Source: Mycolicibacter terrae
GTDB lineage: Bacteria > Actinomycetota > Actinomycetes > Mycobacteriales > Mycobacteriaceae
Assembly: GCF_010727125.1 (NCBI RefSeq)
Contig: NZ_AP022564.1
Span: forward strand, 3,162,001-3,226,000
DNA: 64,000 bases
Direction: 5' to 3'
This document shows, piece by piece, positions 10,801 to 19,434 of this stretch. The first letter of the stretch is position 1. Every line of letters starts with the position of its first letter. Under the pieces are notes generated by a model that was not told the origin of the DNA, searched no databases, and worked only from the letters and a program-made list of their open reading frames with translations. The translations under genes and the position numbers were made by a program.

Positions 10801-10995
10801 CATAATCTCGCGCAACCGTTCGGCACCCACTGCCACCGCGATATCCATCGAATGCACCACGTCGGCGAAAAGAACCGTCACCTGTTTGAATTCCGCCGGT
10901 ACTGCGGCAGCACTGATTGGCGAACCACAGGAGTGGCAGAACCGTGCATTCTCCAGTGGTTCGGCACCGCACACCCGGCAAGTAGTTGCGGTCAT
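7873..10995 (-). CDS. Zinc-ribbon/class III nucleotide cyclase/ATPase/TPR signalling protein, paralogue
   Basis: First gene of the operon, 1040 residues, with the same order of parts as its neighbour: zinc ribbon (C6, C9, C20, C23), class III cyclase domain, ATPase with Walker A G-P-P-G-I-G-K-S near 249-256, and a helical repeat region. Cyclase residues visible are D45, K85, D89, T147 and R158; the usual asparagine is again glycine (G154). The two proteins are alike from end to end, so this is a tandem duplication that has since diverged, mainly in the C-terminal helices. The stop overlaps the next ATG by 4 nt. A TANNNT hexamer (TATTCT, 11034-11039) lies about 40 nt upstream of the ATG. Confidence 0.88.
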   Translation of the reverse strand: MTATTCRVCGAEPLENARFCHSCGSPISAAAVPAEFKQVTVLFADVVHSMDIAVAVGAERLREIMAQLFDQCAAVVRRYGGTVDKFTGDGIMAVFGAPVALEDHAFRACLAALEIQRSEEGVLQLRVGLNSGEVVAGEIGSGPGSYTAIGEQVGMAQRMESVAPPGGVMLSASTVRLVEDVVALGESELVQIKGADGPVPVRRLLGVAQQHRQGRRSDPALVGRTWELNTVAGILDEAIGGAGCVVSVVGPPGIGKSRIVRESAALAAQRGVEVFATHCESHTSDIPFYAVVGLLRAGLGVEGLGHQAARARVRERVTGTDPEDLLLLDDLLGIADPDVELADLEADARRRRLTALVNAASVARDAPALYVIEDAHWIDEVSEWMLADFLAVIPQTHSMVLITYRPDYRGVLAAMPGAQTIVLRPLNNAQATTLIGELLGSDPSVHELTQIIAERASGNPFFAEEIVRDLAERGVLRGSCRSYLLVGDIDEVGVPATLQSAIAARVDRLSPAAKRTLSAAAVIGSRFDPDLLTALGIDPLLDELVKAELVDQVGFTPRPEYAFRHPLIRSVAYDSQLRSDRAELHQRLAASIEHRGSADENAALIAEHLEAAGDLHATFDWHMRAGTWLTHRNMVAARASWQRARDVADRLPDSDPERTALRIAPRTLLCATSWFVGGTLADTGFDELRGLAGAADDKVSLAMGMAGWLPALIVHARFPEASLLASELTSLLESIGDPTLSLGLLYSALAAKFQQAEMTEVVRLAQRMIDLADGDVTKGNLIVASPLACAIMLRGCARCCLGDHSWRDDVEQAATMLRAFEPSFRAVTLLFKYTLVGCGVWRPDAAALQETAEVLALAERSGDDLTLASARQVRGIALMVQHGPGREEGLALLAAAREAAVQERFTMVAAYYVDNIFAEEHARAGDLDGAIAESRVVLKELFATGDVLGLGQATAVLGGFLLLRGTATDVQEVQAAIDRLVAVPTEPGFVVHDIWLLQLRALLARAHGDEAGYRDFADRYRAMANDLGFEGHMALAEAMT

Positions 10996-11240
10996 CCCGA
11001 CGCCGCCGATCCGTCAAATCAAACGATTGGCCAAGAATATGCTTTTCCTCAGCTAGCTGGGCTTTTGTTACGTGATCGTCACAGTAGGGACGGCTGCGAT
11101 CGCATAGGCGACGTGCGGCCGCGCCCGCTCGGATCGCCGTCGAACAACAGACAGACGGCCGGCGCCATGAGCCACTTTGTTGCGAACGGTTGTCGCTGGC
11201 CGGGTTTTCACGGAAAGATCGCGGTGGTTGAGGAGGTGCT
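10996..11240. promoter_or_regulatory. Divergent promoter region, cyclase operon and epimerase
   Basis: The 245-nt gap separates divergent genes and contains no supported ORF. A candidate minus-strand -10 hexamer TATTCT lies at 11034-11039. There is a short palindrome CAGCTAGCTG near 11050-11059 and a GTGA-TCG-TCAC dyad at 11072-11082. The plus-strand gene has a strong AGGAGGT site at 11231-11237. Promoter calls are by eye. Confidence 0.4.
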
Positions 11241-12290
11241 GTGGGCACGGTATTGGTGACCGGCGCGTTCGGTCTGGTCGGTTCAGCGGTGGTACGGCAA
11301 TTGGCGGTGGACGGTCGGGAGGTCGTAGCCACCGATCTCGACGTCCCGGCCAACCGCAAAGCGGCGGCAGAACTTCCGAAGTCCGTACAAGTGCGGTATG
11401 CCGACCTCACCGACCCGGCCGCGGTCGACGAGCTCGTCGGCGCCGTGAAACCCGCCGCGATCATCCATCTGGCCGCAGTGATCCCGCCCCTGATCTATTC
11501 GCGCCGCAAGCTGGCCTACCAGGTCAACGTCGAGGCGACCGGGCACCTGCTGGCCGCGGCGGCCGCACAGTCCGACCCGCCCCGTTTCGTGCAGGCCTCC
11601 AGCATCGCGGTGTACGGCTCCCGCAACCCGCATACCGTCTCCGGCGTGCTGACCGCCGACACCCCGACCAACCCCGCCGACATCTACGGCGACCACAAGG
11701 TGCAAGCCGAACGGCTGGTACGCGACTCGCAGCTGGACTGGGTGATCCTGCGGCTCGGCGGAGTGCTCGCCGTCGACCTGGGCTCCGACATCAATCTCGA
11801 CGGCCTGTATTTCGAGAAGTTGCTGCCGTCCGACGGCAGGCTCCAGACCGTGGACGTGCGGGACGTCGCCTCGGCGTTCGTCGCGGCCACCACCGCGCCC
11901 GTGGTCGGGGAGACCCTGCTGATCGGCGGCGACGACACCCACCGCCAACTCCAGGGCGACATCGCGCCGGCGATGGCCGCCGCGATGGGATTGGTCAACG
12001 GGATCCCCGCGGGTCTGCCCGGCAACCCCGAGCGCGACGAGGACTGGTTCAACACCGACTGGATGGACACCAGTCGCGCCCAGGACGCGCTGGGCTTCCA
12101 GCAGCATTCCTGGCAGCAGATGTTGGCCGAGACGGCGGCGAACGCCGGCCCCAGGCGATACCTGCTGCGTGTGGTCGCGCCCCTGGCCCGTGTCGTATTG
12201 GGGTGGCGCAGCCCCTACTACCGCACCGGCAAGAAGTTTGCCGACCCGTGGCGGGCCATCGCCGACAAGTGGGGCGACCCGCGCCCGTGA
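11241..12290 (+). CDS. NAD(P)-dependent epimerase/dehydratase (extended SDR)
   Basis: The protein has 349 residues and a GTG start fixed by a perfect AGGAGGT site 3 nt upstream. The N-terminal Rossmann motif is T-G-A-F-G-L-V-G (residues 7-14). The catalytic Y-x3-K is seen as Y-G-D-H-K near residues 148-152, preceded by S-S-I-A-V-Y-G. This is the extended SDR pattern of nucleotide-sugar epimerases and 3-beta-hydroxysteroid dehydrogenases; substrate cannot be assigned. Its stop overlaps the GTG of the following membrane protein gene (GTGA), so the two are probably coupled. Confidence 0.88.
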   Translation: MGTVLVTGAFGLVGSAVVRQLAVDGREVVATDLDVPANRKAAAELPKSVQVRYADLTDPAAVDELVGAVKPAAIIHLAAVIPPLIYSRRKLAYQVNVEATGHLLAAAAAQSDPPRFVQASSIAVYGSRNPHTVSGVLTADTPTNPADIYGDHKVQAERLVRDSQLDWVILRLGGVLAVDLGSDINLDGLYFEKLLPSDGRLQTVDVRDVASAFVAATTAPVVGETLLIGGDDTHRQLQGDIAPAMAAAMGLVNGIPAGLPGNPERDEDWFNTDWMDTSRAQDALGFQQHSWQQMLAETAANAGPRRYLLRVVAPLARVVLGWRSPYYRTGKKFADPWRAIADKWGDPRP

Positions 12291-13411
12291 ACTCCGACTT
12301 CTCCCCGACCCAGCGGCGTGCCCTGGCGGTCTTCACCGTCATCGCGCTGCTGTTCGGGGCGTACTTCCTGCGCGCCTTTTTCGTGCTGATCGTGGTGGCC
12401 GCCGTCGGCGCCTATCTGTTCACCCCGCTGTTTCGTGCCCTCGGCCGACGGCTGCCCACCGGGCTGGCGGCCACCGGCACGCTGCTGGCCGCGCTGATCG
12501 CCGTCATCGTCCCGGTCGGCCTGACGGGCTTTTTGGCCGTCGTGCAGATCACCCGCACCGCCGGCGAGGTGGCCGAGTGGGTGCAGGCCACCGACCCCAA
12601 CGCCCTCGGTGACAAGGTGCTGAAGTTCGTCAACGGCCTGCTGGAGCGGATTCCCTTCGTGCACGTGCAGGTGACCATGGATTCGCTGCGTGAGGCGATG
12701 GTCAACGTGGCGCAGCGCGGCGGCGAGCTGCTGCTGCATGTGCTGCAGGGCGCCGTCGGGGGCGTCGTCGGGGCGATCACGGCGGCGATCATCTTTCTCT
12801 ACGTGTTCCTCGCCCTGCTGACCCACCGCGAGGAACTGCACACCCTGATCCGCCAACTCAACCCGCTCGGCGCCGACGTCACCGATCTGTACCTGGCCAA
12901 GGTGGGCTCGATGGTGCGGGGCACCGTCGGCGGGCAGTTCGTGATCGCCTTCTGCCAGGGGGTCGCCGGGGCCGCCTCCATCTATATCGGCGGGTTCCAC
13001 CAGGCCTTCTTCATCTTCGCGATCCTGCTGAGCGCACTGTCGGTCATCCCGCTCGGCGGGGGCATCGTCACGATGCCGTTCGGCATCGGCATGGCACTGT
13101 TCGGCAACGTCGTCGGCGGAGTGTTCGTGGTGGCGTTCCACCTGATCGTCGTCACCAACATCGACAACTTCCTGCGCCCGATGCTGGTGCCGCGCGACGC
13201 CCGGCTCAATTCGGCGTTGATGCTGCTGGCCGTCTTTGCCGGGATCGGCATGTTCGGCTTCTGGGGCATCGTGATCGGCCCGGTGGTGATGATCATCATC
13301 GTCACCACCATCGACGTCTACCGGGCGGTGTATCACGGGGTGGAATTGCAGACCCACGACGAGGAGCCCAGGGCCCGCCGATGGCGCATACCCCTACCGG
13401 GCCGCGGGTAG
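12287..13411 (+). CDS. AI-2E family (UPF0118) membrane protein
   Basis: The start is taken as the GTG at 12287, overlapping the epimerase stop, giving 374 residues; the open frame runs further upstream but only as shadow inside the epimerase gene. The protein has paired hydrophobic helices at the N-terminus, a polar middle section and a C-terminal cluster of helices with the P-L-G-G-G-I segment and a D-N-F-L-R-P motif. This is the topology of the AI-2E transporter superfamily (Rv1101c-like by memory). Members export or exchange small molecules or ions; the substrate here is unknown. The 3' end overlaps the convergent DUF4245 gene by 18 nt. Confidence 0.88.
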   Translation: MNSDFSPTQRRALAVFTVIALLFGAYFLRAFFVLIVVAAVGAYLFTPLFRALGRRLPTGLAATGTLLAALIAVIVPVGLTGFLAVVQITRTAGEVAEWVQATDPNALGDKVLKFVNGLLERIPFVHVQVTMDSLREAMVNVAQRGGELLLHVLQGAVGGVVGAITAAIIFLYVFLALLTHREELHTLIRQLNPLGADVTDLYLAKVGSMVRGTVGGQFVIAFCQGVAGAASIYIGGFHQAFFIFAILLSALSVIPLGGGIVTMPFGIGMALFGNVVGGVFVVAFHLIVVTNIDNFLRPMLVPRDARLNSALMLLAVFAGIGMFGFWGIVIGPVVMIIIVTTIDVYRAVYHGVELQTHDEEPRARRWRIPLPGRG

Positions 13412-14035
13412 CGGCGGCTGTGATTGCACGGCCGCCGCCAGCGTCCGGAACTGGTCGGCGCCGCCCGCGCCGGTGATCGCGAGCTGGGCCGCCCCGGCCT
13501 TTCCGGCCAACCGGGTGGTCCACACCGGCTCGCCGTCACCTTGGTAGACCACCCAGCGGGTGCCGTCGACGTCCTGGGTCCCGGTGGGATGAAGTCCGGG
13601 GCGGACCCAGGCGACCAGCGCCGTCTCGTCGGCGTTGCTCTGGGTCAGGCTGACATACATCCCGGTCGGGCTGATGTAGCCGACCCTCGAGGTGACGGCA
13701 CGCAGCCGCTGGCCGGACGCATCGGTGCGCCCGTCGGTGATGCTGTCGCGACTGCCGGAGTTGGGTTGCCAGCCTTGCGGTAGCTGCGGCAACCGGACAG
13801 GGAACCCGAGCGTCTGCGCATCGGCGTTGAGCGCGGCGACGGCGTCGTAGGAAGGCACCGGCCCGGCCGACCTGCCGCCGGGACGAAAGGAGCACGTCCC
13901 GGCCAAGCCGGCCAGCACGATGCAGGCCAGGACCAGCGGCGCGATCGACCAGAACATGTCGCGGCCGTCCTGCAGCAGGCGTGGTTTCGCCGGCTTCGGG
14001 GCAGGGCGGGTCGGCGGCGGGGGCTCTGCGGTCAC
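13394..14035 (-). CDS. DUF4245 membrane-anchored protein
   Basis: The protein has 213 residues from the GTG at 14035 (start V-T-A-E-P-P-P). A longer frame to 14101 would run into the divergent glpX start and is less likely. A proline-rich cytoplasmic N-terminus is followed by one membrane helix (about residues 30-50) and an extracytoplasmic domain of the DUF4245 type with G-F-P-V-R-L-P-Q-L-P near its start and a W-V-V-Y-Q-G segment. It corresponds by memory to Rv1100, which sits beside glpX in M. tuberculosis. Function is unknown. The 3' end overlaps the convergent AI-2E gene. Confidence 0.78.
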   Translation of the reverse strand: MTAEPPPPTRPAPKPAKPRLLQDGRDMFWSIAPLVLACIVLAGLAGTCSFRPGGRSAGPVPSYDAVAALNADAQTLGFPVRLPQLPQGWQPNSGSRDSITDGRTDASGQRLRAVTSRVGYISPTGMYVSLTQSNADETALVAWVRPGLHPTGTQDVDGTRWVVYQGDGEPVWTTRLAGKAGAAQLAITGAGGADQFRTLAAAVQSQPPLPAAR

Positions 14036-14091
14036 GGAAGCCAGTATCCCAGCTCCGAGCGGCCCACCCTGTTCTGGGACAATGAGCAACC

Positions 14092-15123
14092 ATGACCGCA
14101 CCCTCTCGCCGCGAACCCCCAGACCGCAACCTGGCCTTGGAGCTGGTGCGGGTGACCGAGGCCGGCGCCATGGCCGCCGGCCGGTGGGTCGGCCGCGGCG
14201 ACAAGGAGGGCGGCGACGGTGCGGCCGTCGACGCGATGCGCGAACTGGTCAACTCGGTGTCGATGCGCGGCGTGGTGGTGATCGGCGAGGGCGAGAAGGA
14301 CCACGCGCCGATGCTCTACAACGGGGAAGAGGTCGGCAACGGCGACGGGCCCGACTGCGACTTCGCCGTCGACCCGATCGACGGCACCACCCTGATGAGC
14401 AAGGGCATGCCCAACGCCATCTCGGTGCTGGCGGTGGCCGAGCGCGGCGCGATGTTTGACCCGTCGGCGGTGTTCTACATGAACAAGATCGCGGTCGGCC
14501 CCGAGGCGGCCGACGTACTGGACATCACCAAGCCGATCGCCGACAACATCAAAGCAGTCGCCAAGGTCAAGGGCCTGTCGCCCCGCGACATGACGGTGTG
14601 CATCCTGGACCGGCCCCGGCACGCGCAGCTGATCCATGACGTGCGGGCCGCCGGTGCGCGGATTCGGCTGATCACCGACGGCGACGTGGCCGGAGCGATC
14701 GCGGCGTGCCGGCCCGACTCGGGCACCGACATGCTGGCCGGGATCGGCGGCACCCCGGAGGGCATCATCGCGGCCGCGGCGATCCGCTGCATGGGCGGTG
14801 AGATTCAGGCCCAGTTGGCGCCCACCGACGACGCCGAGCGGCAGAAGGCCCTGGACGCCGGCTACGACCTGGGCGAGGTGCTGACCACCGAGCATCTGGT
14901 CTCCGGCGAGAACGTGTTCTTCTGCGCCACCGGGGTCACCGACGGCGACCTGCTCAAGGGAGTGCGCTACTACCCCGGCGGCTGCACCACCCAATCGATC
15001 GTGATGCGCTCGAAGTCCGGCACCGTCCGGATGATCGAGGCATATCACCGCCTGTCGAAGCTCAACGAGTATTCGGCGGTCGATTTCACCGGCGACGCAC
15101 ACGCCGCCTACCCCCTGCCCTGA
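14092..15123 (+). CDS. glpX: Class II fructose-1,6-bisphosphatase
   Basis: This cytoplasmic gluconeogenic enzyme hydrolyses fructose-1,6-bisphosphate. The 343-residue protein has the GlpX metal/substrate segments G-E-G-E-K-D, then [11 protein letters not shown] near residues 87-100, and a C-terminal half with G-I-G-G-T-P-E-G. Length and sequence match mycobacterial GlpX (Rv1099c by memory), the main FBPase of these organisms. It lies just upstream of fum in the same direction with a 24-nt gap, so the two may be cotranscribed as in related species. Confidence 0.96.
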   Translation: MTAPSRREPPDRNLALELVRVTEAGAMAAGRWVGRGDKEGGDGAAVDAMRELVNSVSMRGVVVIGEGEKDHAPMLYNGEEVGNGDGPDCDFAVDPIDGTTLMSKGMPNAISVLAVAERGAMFDPSAVFYMNKIAVGPEAADVLDITKPIADNIKAVAKVKGLSPRDMTVCILDRPRHAQLIHDVRAAGARIRLITDGDVAGAIAACRPDSGTDMLAGIGGTPEGIIAAAAIRCMGGEIQAQLAPTDDAERQKALDAGYDLGEVLTTEHLVSGENVFFCATGVTDGDLLKGVRYYPGGCTTQSIVMRSKSGTVRMIEAYHRLSKLNEYSAVDFTGDAHAAYPLP

Positions 15124-15147
15124 CCGTCAAGCGAGGACTTGAAAGCT

Positions 15148-16545
15148 ATGAGCGAGACCGAATACCGCATCGAACACGACACCATGGGCGAGGTCCGGGT
15201 GCCGGCGAGTGCGTTGTGGCGCGCGCAGACGCAGCGCGCCGTGGAGAACTTCCCGATCTCCGGTCGTGGCCTGGAGCGCACCCAGATCCGGGCGCTCGGC
15301 CTGCTGAAGAGCGCGTGCGCGCAGGTGAACGCCGACCTGGGTCTGCTGGCCCCGGAGAAGGCCGCCGCCATCAAGGCCGCCGCCGCCGAGATCGCCGAGG
15401 GCAAGCACGACGACCAGTTCCCCATCGACGTGTTCCAGACCGGTTCGGGCACCAGTTCCAACATGAACACCAACGAGGTGATCGCGTCGATAGCGGCCGC
15501 CAACGGGGTGACCGTGCACCCCAACGACGATGTGAACATGTCGCAGTCGTCCAACGACACCTTCCCGACCGCTACCCACATCGCGGCAACCGAAGCTGCG
15601 GTGCGCCACCTGATTCCGGCACTTCAGGTGCTGCACGAAGCGCTGGCCGCCAAGGCGATGCAGTGGCGCACCGTGGTGAAATCGGGCCGCACCCACCTGA
15701 TGGACGCCGTCCCGGTGACCCTGGGCCAGGAGTTCTCCGGTTACGCCCGCCAGATCGCGGCCGGCATCGAGCGAGTGCAGGCAACGCTGCCCCGCCTGGG
15801 TGAGCTGGCGATCGGCGGGACCGCCGTCGGCACCGGGCTGAACGCCCCGGAGGGCTTCGGCGCCAAGGTGGTCGAGGTGCTGGTCAAAGAGACCGGGATC
15901 ACCGAACTGCGCACGGCGGCGAATTCGTTCGAGGCGCAGGCGGCGCGGGACGGCTTGGTCGAGGCCTCGGGTGCGCTGCGCACCATCGCGGTGTCGCTGA
16001 CCAAGATCGCCAATGACATCCGCTGGATGGGCTCGGGCCCGCTGACCGGCCTTGCCGAGATCCAGCTGCCCGACCTGCAGCCAGGCAGCTCGATCATGCC
16101 GGGCAAGGTGAATCCTGTGCTGCCCGAGGCGGTCACCCAGGTGGCGGCGCAGGTGATCGGCAACGACGCGGCGATCGCCTGGGGCGGCGGCAACGGCGCC
16201 TTCGAGCTCAACGTCTACATCCCGATGATGGCCCGCAACATGCTGGAGTCCTTCACGCTGCTGACCAACGTCTCGCGACTGTTCGCCGAGCGCTGCATCG
16301 TCGGGCTGGTCGCCAATGAGGAGCACCTGCGCGAGCTCGCCGAGTCCAGCCCGTCGATTGTGACGCCGCTGAACTCCGCGATCGGCTATGAGGAGGCCGC
16401 CGCGGTGGCCAAGCAGGCCCTCAAGGAGCGCAAGACGATTCGCCAGACGGTGATCGACCGCGGTCTGATCGGCGACAAGCTCTCGGAGGCCGAGCTGGAC
16501 CGCCGCCTCGACGTGCTGGCGATGGCCAAGGTCGACAAAGACTAA
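15148..16545 (+). CDS. fum: Class II fumarate hydratase
   Basis: Fumarase interconverts fumarate and L-malate in the TCA cycle. The ATG at 15148 gives M-S-E-T-E-Y-R-I-E and 465 residues; an in-frame TTG at 15139 is less likely. Class II family marks are [14 protein letters not shown] near residues 98-111, H-P-N-D-D-V-N, and the catalytic loop [11 protein letters not shown] near 315-325. The iron-sulfur class I form is excluded by sequence. It follows glpX closely and precedes an MFS gene by 8 nt. Confidence 0.96.
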   Translation: MSETEYRIEHDTMGEVRVPASALWRAQTQRAVENFPISGRGLERTQIRALGLLKSACAQVNADLGLLAPEKAAAIKAAAAEIAEGKHDDQFPIDVFQTGSGTSSNMNTNEVIASIAAANGVTVHPNDDVNMSQSSNDTFPTATHIAATEAAVRHLIPALQVLHEALAAKAMQWRTVVKSGRTHLMDAVPVTLGQEFSGYARQIAAGIERVQATLPRLGELAIGGTAVGTGLNAPEGFGAKVVEVLVKETGITELRTAANSFEAQAARDGLVEASGALRTIAVSLTKIANDIRWMGSGPLTGLAEIQLPDLQPGSSIMPGKVNPVLPEAVTQVAAQVIGNDAAIAWGGGNGAFELNVYIPMMARNMLESFTLLTNVSRLFAERCIVGLVANEEHLRELAESSPSIVTPLNSAIGYEEAAAVAKQALKERKTIRQTVIDRGLIGDKLSEAELDRRLDVLAMAKVDKD

Positions 16546-16553
16546 GCCACCAG

Positions 16554-17888
16554 ATGAGCGCCGATCCGGCTGCGTCCGAGACGGGCAGGTCGGCGACGGC
16601 GAAGGTGACTCGTCGTGTCATCCCCTTCCTGGGGCTGCTTTACTTCGTCAACTACCTCGACCGCGTCAACATCGGGTTCGCCGGGCCTAACGGCATGAAC
16701 GACGAACTGGGCATGACCGCGACGATGTTCGGTTTCGCCTCGGGGATCTTCTTCTTCGGCTACCTGTTCCTGGAGATACCCAGCAACATCGCGCTGCACA
16801 GGTTCGGTGGCCGACGCTGGCTGGCCCGCATCATGCTCACTTGGGGAATCGTCAGCACCGCAATCGCTTTCGTTCCCAACGCACCCACGCTCGTCGCACT
16901 GCGGTTTCTGCTCGGGGTGGCCGAGGCCGGCTTCTTCCCGGGCATCATCCTCTACCTCACGTTCTGGTTCCCGCAACGGCAGCGGTCCCGGGCGATCTCG
17001 CTGTTCATGGTGGCGGTTCCGGTTTCGACGGCGATCGGCTCCACTTTGTCCTCACTCGTCATCGACTGGGGCCACGGTGTTTTTGGCCTTGCCGGATGGC
17101 GTTTCATGTTCCTCGTCGAGGGACTGCCCGCGATCGCGCTCGCGTTCGCGTGCTGGTTCTACCTGACCGACCGGCCTGCGCAGGCTCGCTGGCTCGACAC
17201 CGACGAGAAGCAGTGGCTGGAAGCAACACTGGCGGACGAACGGGCGGCGGCCGGGGCCGGTCAGCATTGGCCGCTCACCAAGGTCCTCAGCCATCGGCGG
17301 ATGCTGGCGCTGGCGTTCATCTATTTCGGGATCGTCTACGGGCTCTACGCCGTCGGGTTCTTCCTGCCGACCATCGTCGCCGGGTTTGCGCAGCAGTACG
17401 GCAGTGAGCTGAGCATCATCGGGCGCGGCGTCGTGACCGCTGTTCCCTGGGCCGTCGCAGCCGTCGTGATGGTGCCGTGGGCGCGGCACGCAGACCGGAC
17501 GGGAGAGCGCGTCTGGCATGTGGCGATCCCCGCCATTGTCGGCGGTTTGAGCATTCCCGCGGCGTTGTACATGGCCAACCCGTACCTGGCGATGCTCGCG
17601 ATCACGTTGTCGACGTGCTCGATCATGTGTGCAATGCCGGTTTTCTGGGCTCTGCCGTCTGAGTTCCTCACCGGGACGGCGGCGGCCGCAGGGATCGCGT
17701 TGATCAATTCGCTGGGCAACCTGAGCGGCTTCGGCGGCCCCTACGTCACGGGCTGGCTGACCGATCTGACCGGCGACAGCAAAGTCGCCCTGTGGGTGAT
17801 CGGAGCGTTCTCACTGCTCGCGGCCGGCCTGGTGGTTTTCCTGGGATCCGCTCCGAAGCGGAAGCGGCACAACCTCATTGAGGCGTAG
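16554..17888 (+). CDS. MFS transporter, anion:cation symporter type
   Basis: This 444-residue integral membrane protein has about twelve hydrophobic helices. The N-terminal F-V-N-Y-L-D-R-V-N-I-G-F-A, the E-I-P-S-N segment and R-F-L-L-G-V-A-E-A-G-F-F-P-G fit the ACS (phthalate/tartrate/glucarate permease) branch of the major facilitator superfamily. It probably imports an organic acid by proton symport; the substrate is not visible. The gene starts 8 nt after fum. I do not recall an MFS gene at this place in M. tuberculosis, so it may be an accessory insertion in the glpX-fum strip. Confidence 0.88.
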   Translation: MSADPAASETGRSATAKVTRRVIPFLGLLYFVNYLDRVNIGFAGPNGMNDELGMTATMFGFASGIFFFGYLFLEIPSNIALHRFGGRRWLARIMLTWGIVSTAIAFVPNAPTLVALRFLLGVAEAGFFPGIILYLTFWFPQRQRSRAISLFMVAVPVSTAIGSTLSSLVIDWGHGVFGLAGWRFMFLVEGLPAIALAFACWFYLTDRPAQARWLDTDEKQWLEATLADERAAAGAGQHWPLTKVLSHRRMLALAFIYFGIVYGLYAVGFFLPTIVAGFAQQYGSELSIIGRGVVTAVPWAVAAVVMVPWARHADRTGERVWHVAIPAIVGGLSIPAALYMANPYLAMLAITLSTCSIMCAMPVFWALPSEFLTGTAAAAGIALINSLGNLSGFGGPYVTGWLTDLTGDSKVALWVIGAFSLLAAGLVVFLGSAPKRKRHNLIEA

Positions 17889-17894
17889 CTTCGG

Positions 17895-19421
17895 CTAGAA
17901 CGGGGGTGGGTCGTCGCCGCCGGTGCCCGGTGCCGCTTTGGGGCACAGGGCGGCGGCCCGGGCGGCGCGGCGGGCTTCGCGGGCGTTGCGGTTCTGATTG
18001 CGTTCGGTGTTGATGCGGGCCGCGCGGTTCTGCGCCCGGGTGCGCCGGCGCCGGGGCATCATCGCGGTGCGTTCCCCGCCCGCGGCATCGGGATTTCGCT
18101 CAGGTGGCGCCAGGTCCCCGGTGGGCACACACAGGCGGGGAAACAGCAGCGCACTACCCGGGGTGGTGACATAGCTGCGCCCCGCCGGCGACGCCAAGAT
18201 CAGCGTGCCATCCGGCAACTGGGCATCGCGCCAGCCCCAGAACGTCTTCACCAGATGATGGGTGCGGCAATAGCATTTGAGGTTGGAGGCATGCGTCGGG
18301 CCGCCGTCACCGAACGGAATCGTGTGGTCGATGTCGCAGTCGGCCGCCGGGCGGTCACAACCAGGCCAGCGACAGGTCAGATCCCGGCAACGCACAAACG
18401 CCGCCAACGCCGCCGACGGCACATAACCCGACTCGGGCGGGGCATCGCCGGGATGAGCCAACGACACCAAGCGCGCCGAGCGGGCGAGTTCTTCGATCAT
18501 CTCCGGGGGAACCAGCCCATCGGCCTCCACCAGCCATCCCGGCTCGGAGCCGGTGCCCTCGATCGTGGCCTGCTCGGCGATCACATGAATGACCACCGGA
18601 GAGGCAGCCGGTCGTCGTCCCGCGGCGCAATCGGGGCGGCCGCACCGACACCCCAGCCGGTCCGCTCGCGCGGCCAGCGCGCCCATCGCATCGGCACAGC
18701 GCTCCTCATGACTGCGCGGATCGTGCTCACACACGGTGGCCGCCAATGCATCCAGGGCTTTGCCCAACGCGCGCGCGTCCGGGGTGAACAGGCTGCCGTG
18801 GATTTCTGAAACCCCACCCTCCTGGTCCTGGATCGAGATCTCGCGCTGCGCCCGGCGCTCTGTGCGGCGCCGCACCGCATCGGCATCGGCTTTGGCCACG
18901 ATCTTGTCGATCCTTCCGGCCAGCCGGCTCGCTGTCAGCGACGGCCACCGTGGCACCTTGACCGCCAACTCGGCATCCACGGCCGCCAACACCTCACGAT
19001 CGGTGATCAGATCGGTGCGATACACCATCGTGCAGAACAGTCGAAGATCGATATCGCCGGCCTTGAACACCTCGGCCACCTTCGGCAACTGCTCGCGCAT
19101 CGCGCGGGCGTAATTCAGCCGAGAACCCGCCAGCGCCTGGCTGATCCGCAGCGCCGCCGCCACCTCAGCGGTGACCGCCGCCGTGGTATCCACCGCCCAA
19201 TCCTCGGTCTCACTGCACCGGCTCAACCGCAGCGCAAACAACTCCCCGATTGCCACCAGATGCGCCGCCGCCGCCCGATTCTCCGCCCGCGCCGAGGCAC
19301 CAATGCGATCCACCAACGCCGCCGACTCCGGCGTGGTCGACGGGTAATGCCGCTCGAAGAGCTCGTCGAACCAGGCGATCACCTCCGGAGGCGAACCTTG
19401 CGACGAGTTCGATTCGAACAT
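17895..19421 (-). CDS. DUF222/HNH endonuclease domain protein (13E12 type), SOS-controlled
   Basis: The protein has 508 residues from the ATG at 19421. The N-terminal two thirds form the DUF222 helical domain. An HNH domain lies near residues 344-395 with C-R-x4-C-R-W-P-G-C, then D-C-D-I-D-H-T and C-R-T-H-H, so the metal and catalytic residues are intact. The C-terminus is basic. The family is multicopy in mycobacteria (13E12 repeats), and several members are known LexA-regulated genes. The start is chosen because a TATGAT hexamer sits 7 nt before this ATG and a perfect LexA palindrome covers the same site, indicating a leaderless mRNA; in-frame starts at 19433 and 19451 would put the promoter inside the gene. 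Biological role of the family is unsettled. Confidence 0.85.
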   Translation of the reverse strand: MFESNSSQGSPPEVIAWFDELFERHYPSTTPESAALVDRIGASARAENRAAAAHLVAIGELFALRLSRCSETEDWAVDTTAAVTAEVAAALRISQALAGSRLNYARAMREQLPKVAEVFKAGDIDLRLFCTMVYRTDLITDREVLAAVDAELAVKVPRWPSLTASRLAGRIDKIVAKADADAVRRRTERRAQREISIQDQEGGVSEIHGSLFTPDARALGKALDALAATVCEHDPRSHEERCADAMGALAARADRLGCRCGRPDCAAGRRPAASPVVIHVIAEQATIEGTGSEPGWLVEADGLVPPEMIEELARSARLVSLAHPGDAPPESGYVPSAALAAFVRCRDLTCRWPGCDRPAADCDIDHTIPFGDGGPTHASNLKCYCRTHHLVKTFWGWRDAQLPDGTLILASPAGRSYVTTPGSALLFPRLCVPTGDLAPPERNPDAAGGERTAMMPRRRRTRAQNRAARINTERNQNRNAREARRAARAAALCPKAAPGTGGDDPPPF

Positions 19422-19429
19422 ACGTTCGA
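19414..19429. promoter_or_regulatory. LexA (SOS) box
   Basis: TCGAACATACGTTCGA is a perfect 16-bp palindrome matching the mycobacterial SOS consensus TCGAAC-N4-GTTCGA. It overlaps the last base of the -10 hexamer, the predicted transcription start and the first codons of the HNH gene, an ideal place for LexA to block RNA polymerase. Confidence 0.88.
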
Positions 19430-19434
19430 TCATA
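19429..19434 (-). promoter_or_regulatory. -10 hexamer of HNH gene
   Basis: TATGAT on the minus strand fits the mycobacterial TANNNT -10 pattern and is separated by exactly 7 nt (CGAACGT) from the ATG at 19421. This predicts a leaderless transcript. No convincing -35 element is visible. Confidence 0.6.

Noticed and set aside
11072..11082. GTGA-TCG-TCAC dyad as a CRP (cAMP) site ahead of the cyclase operon
   Set aside because: The spacer is 3 nt instead of the 6 nt of the TGTGA-N6-TCACA consensus.
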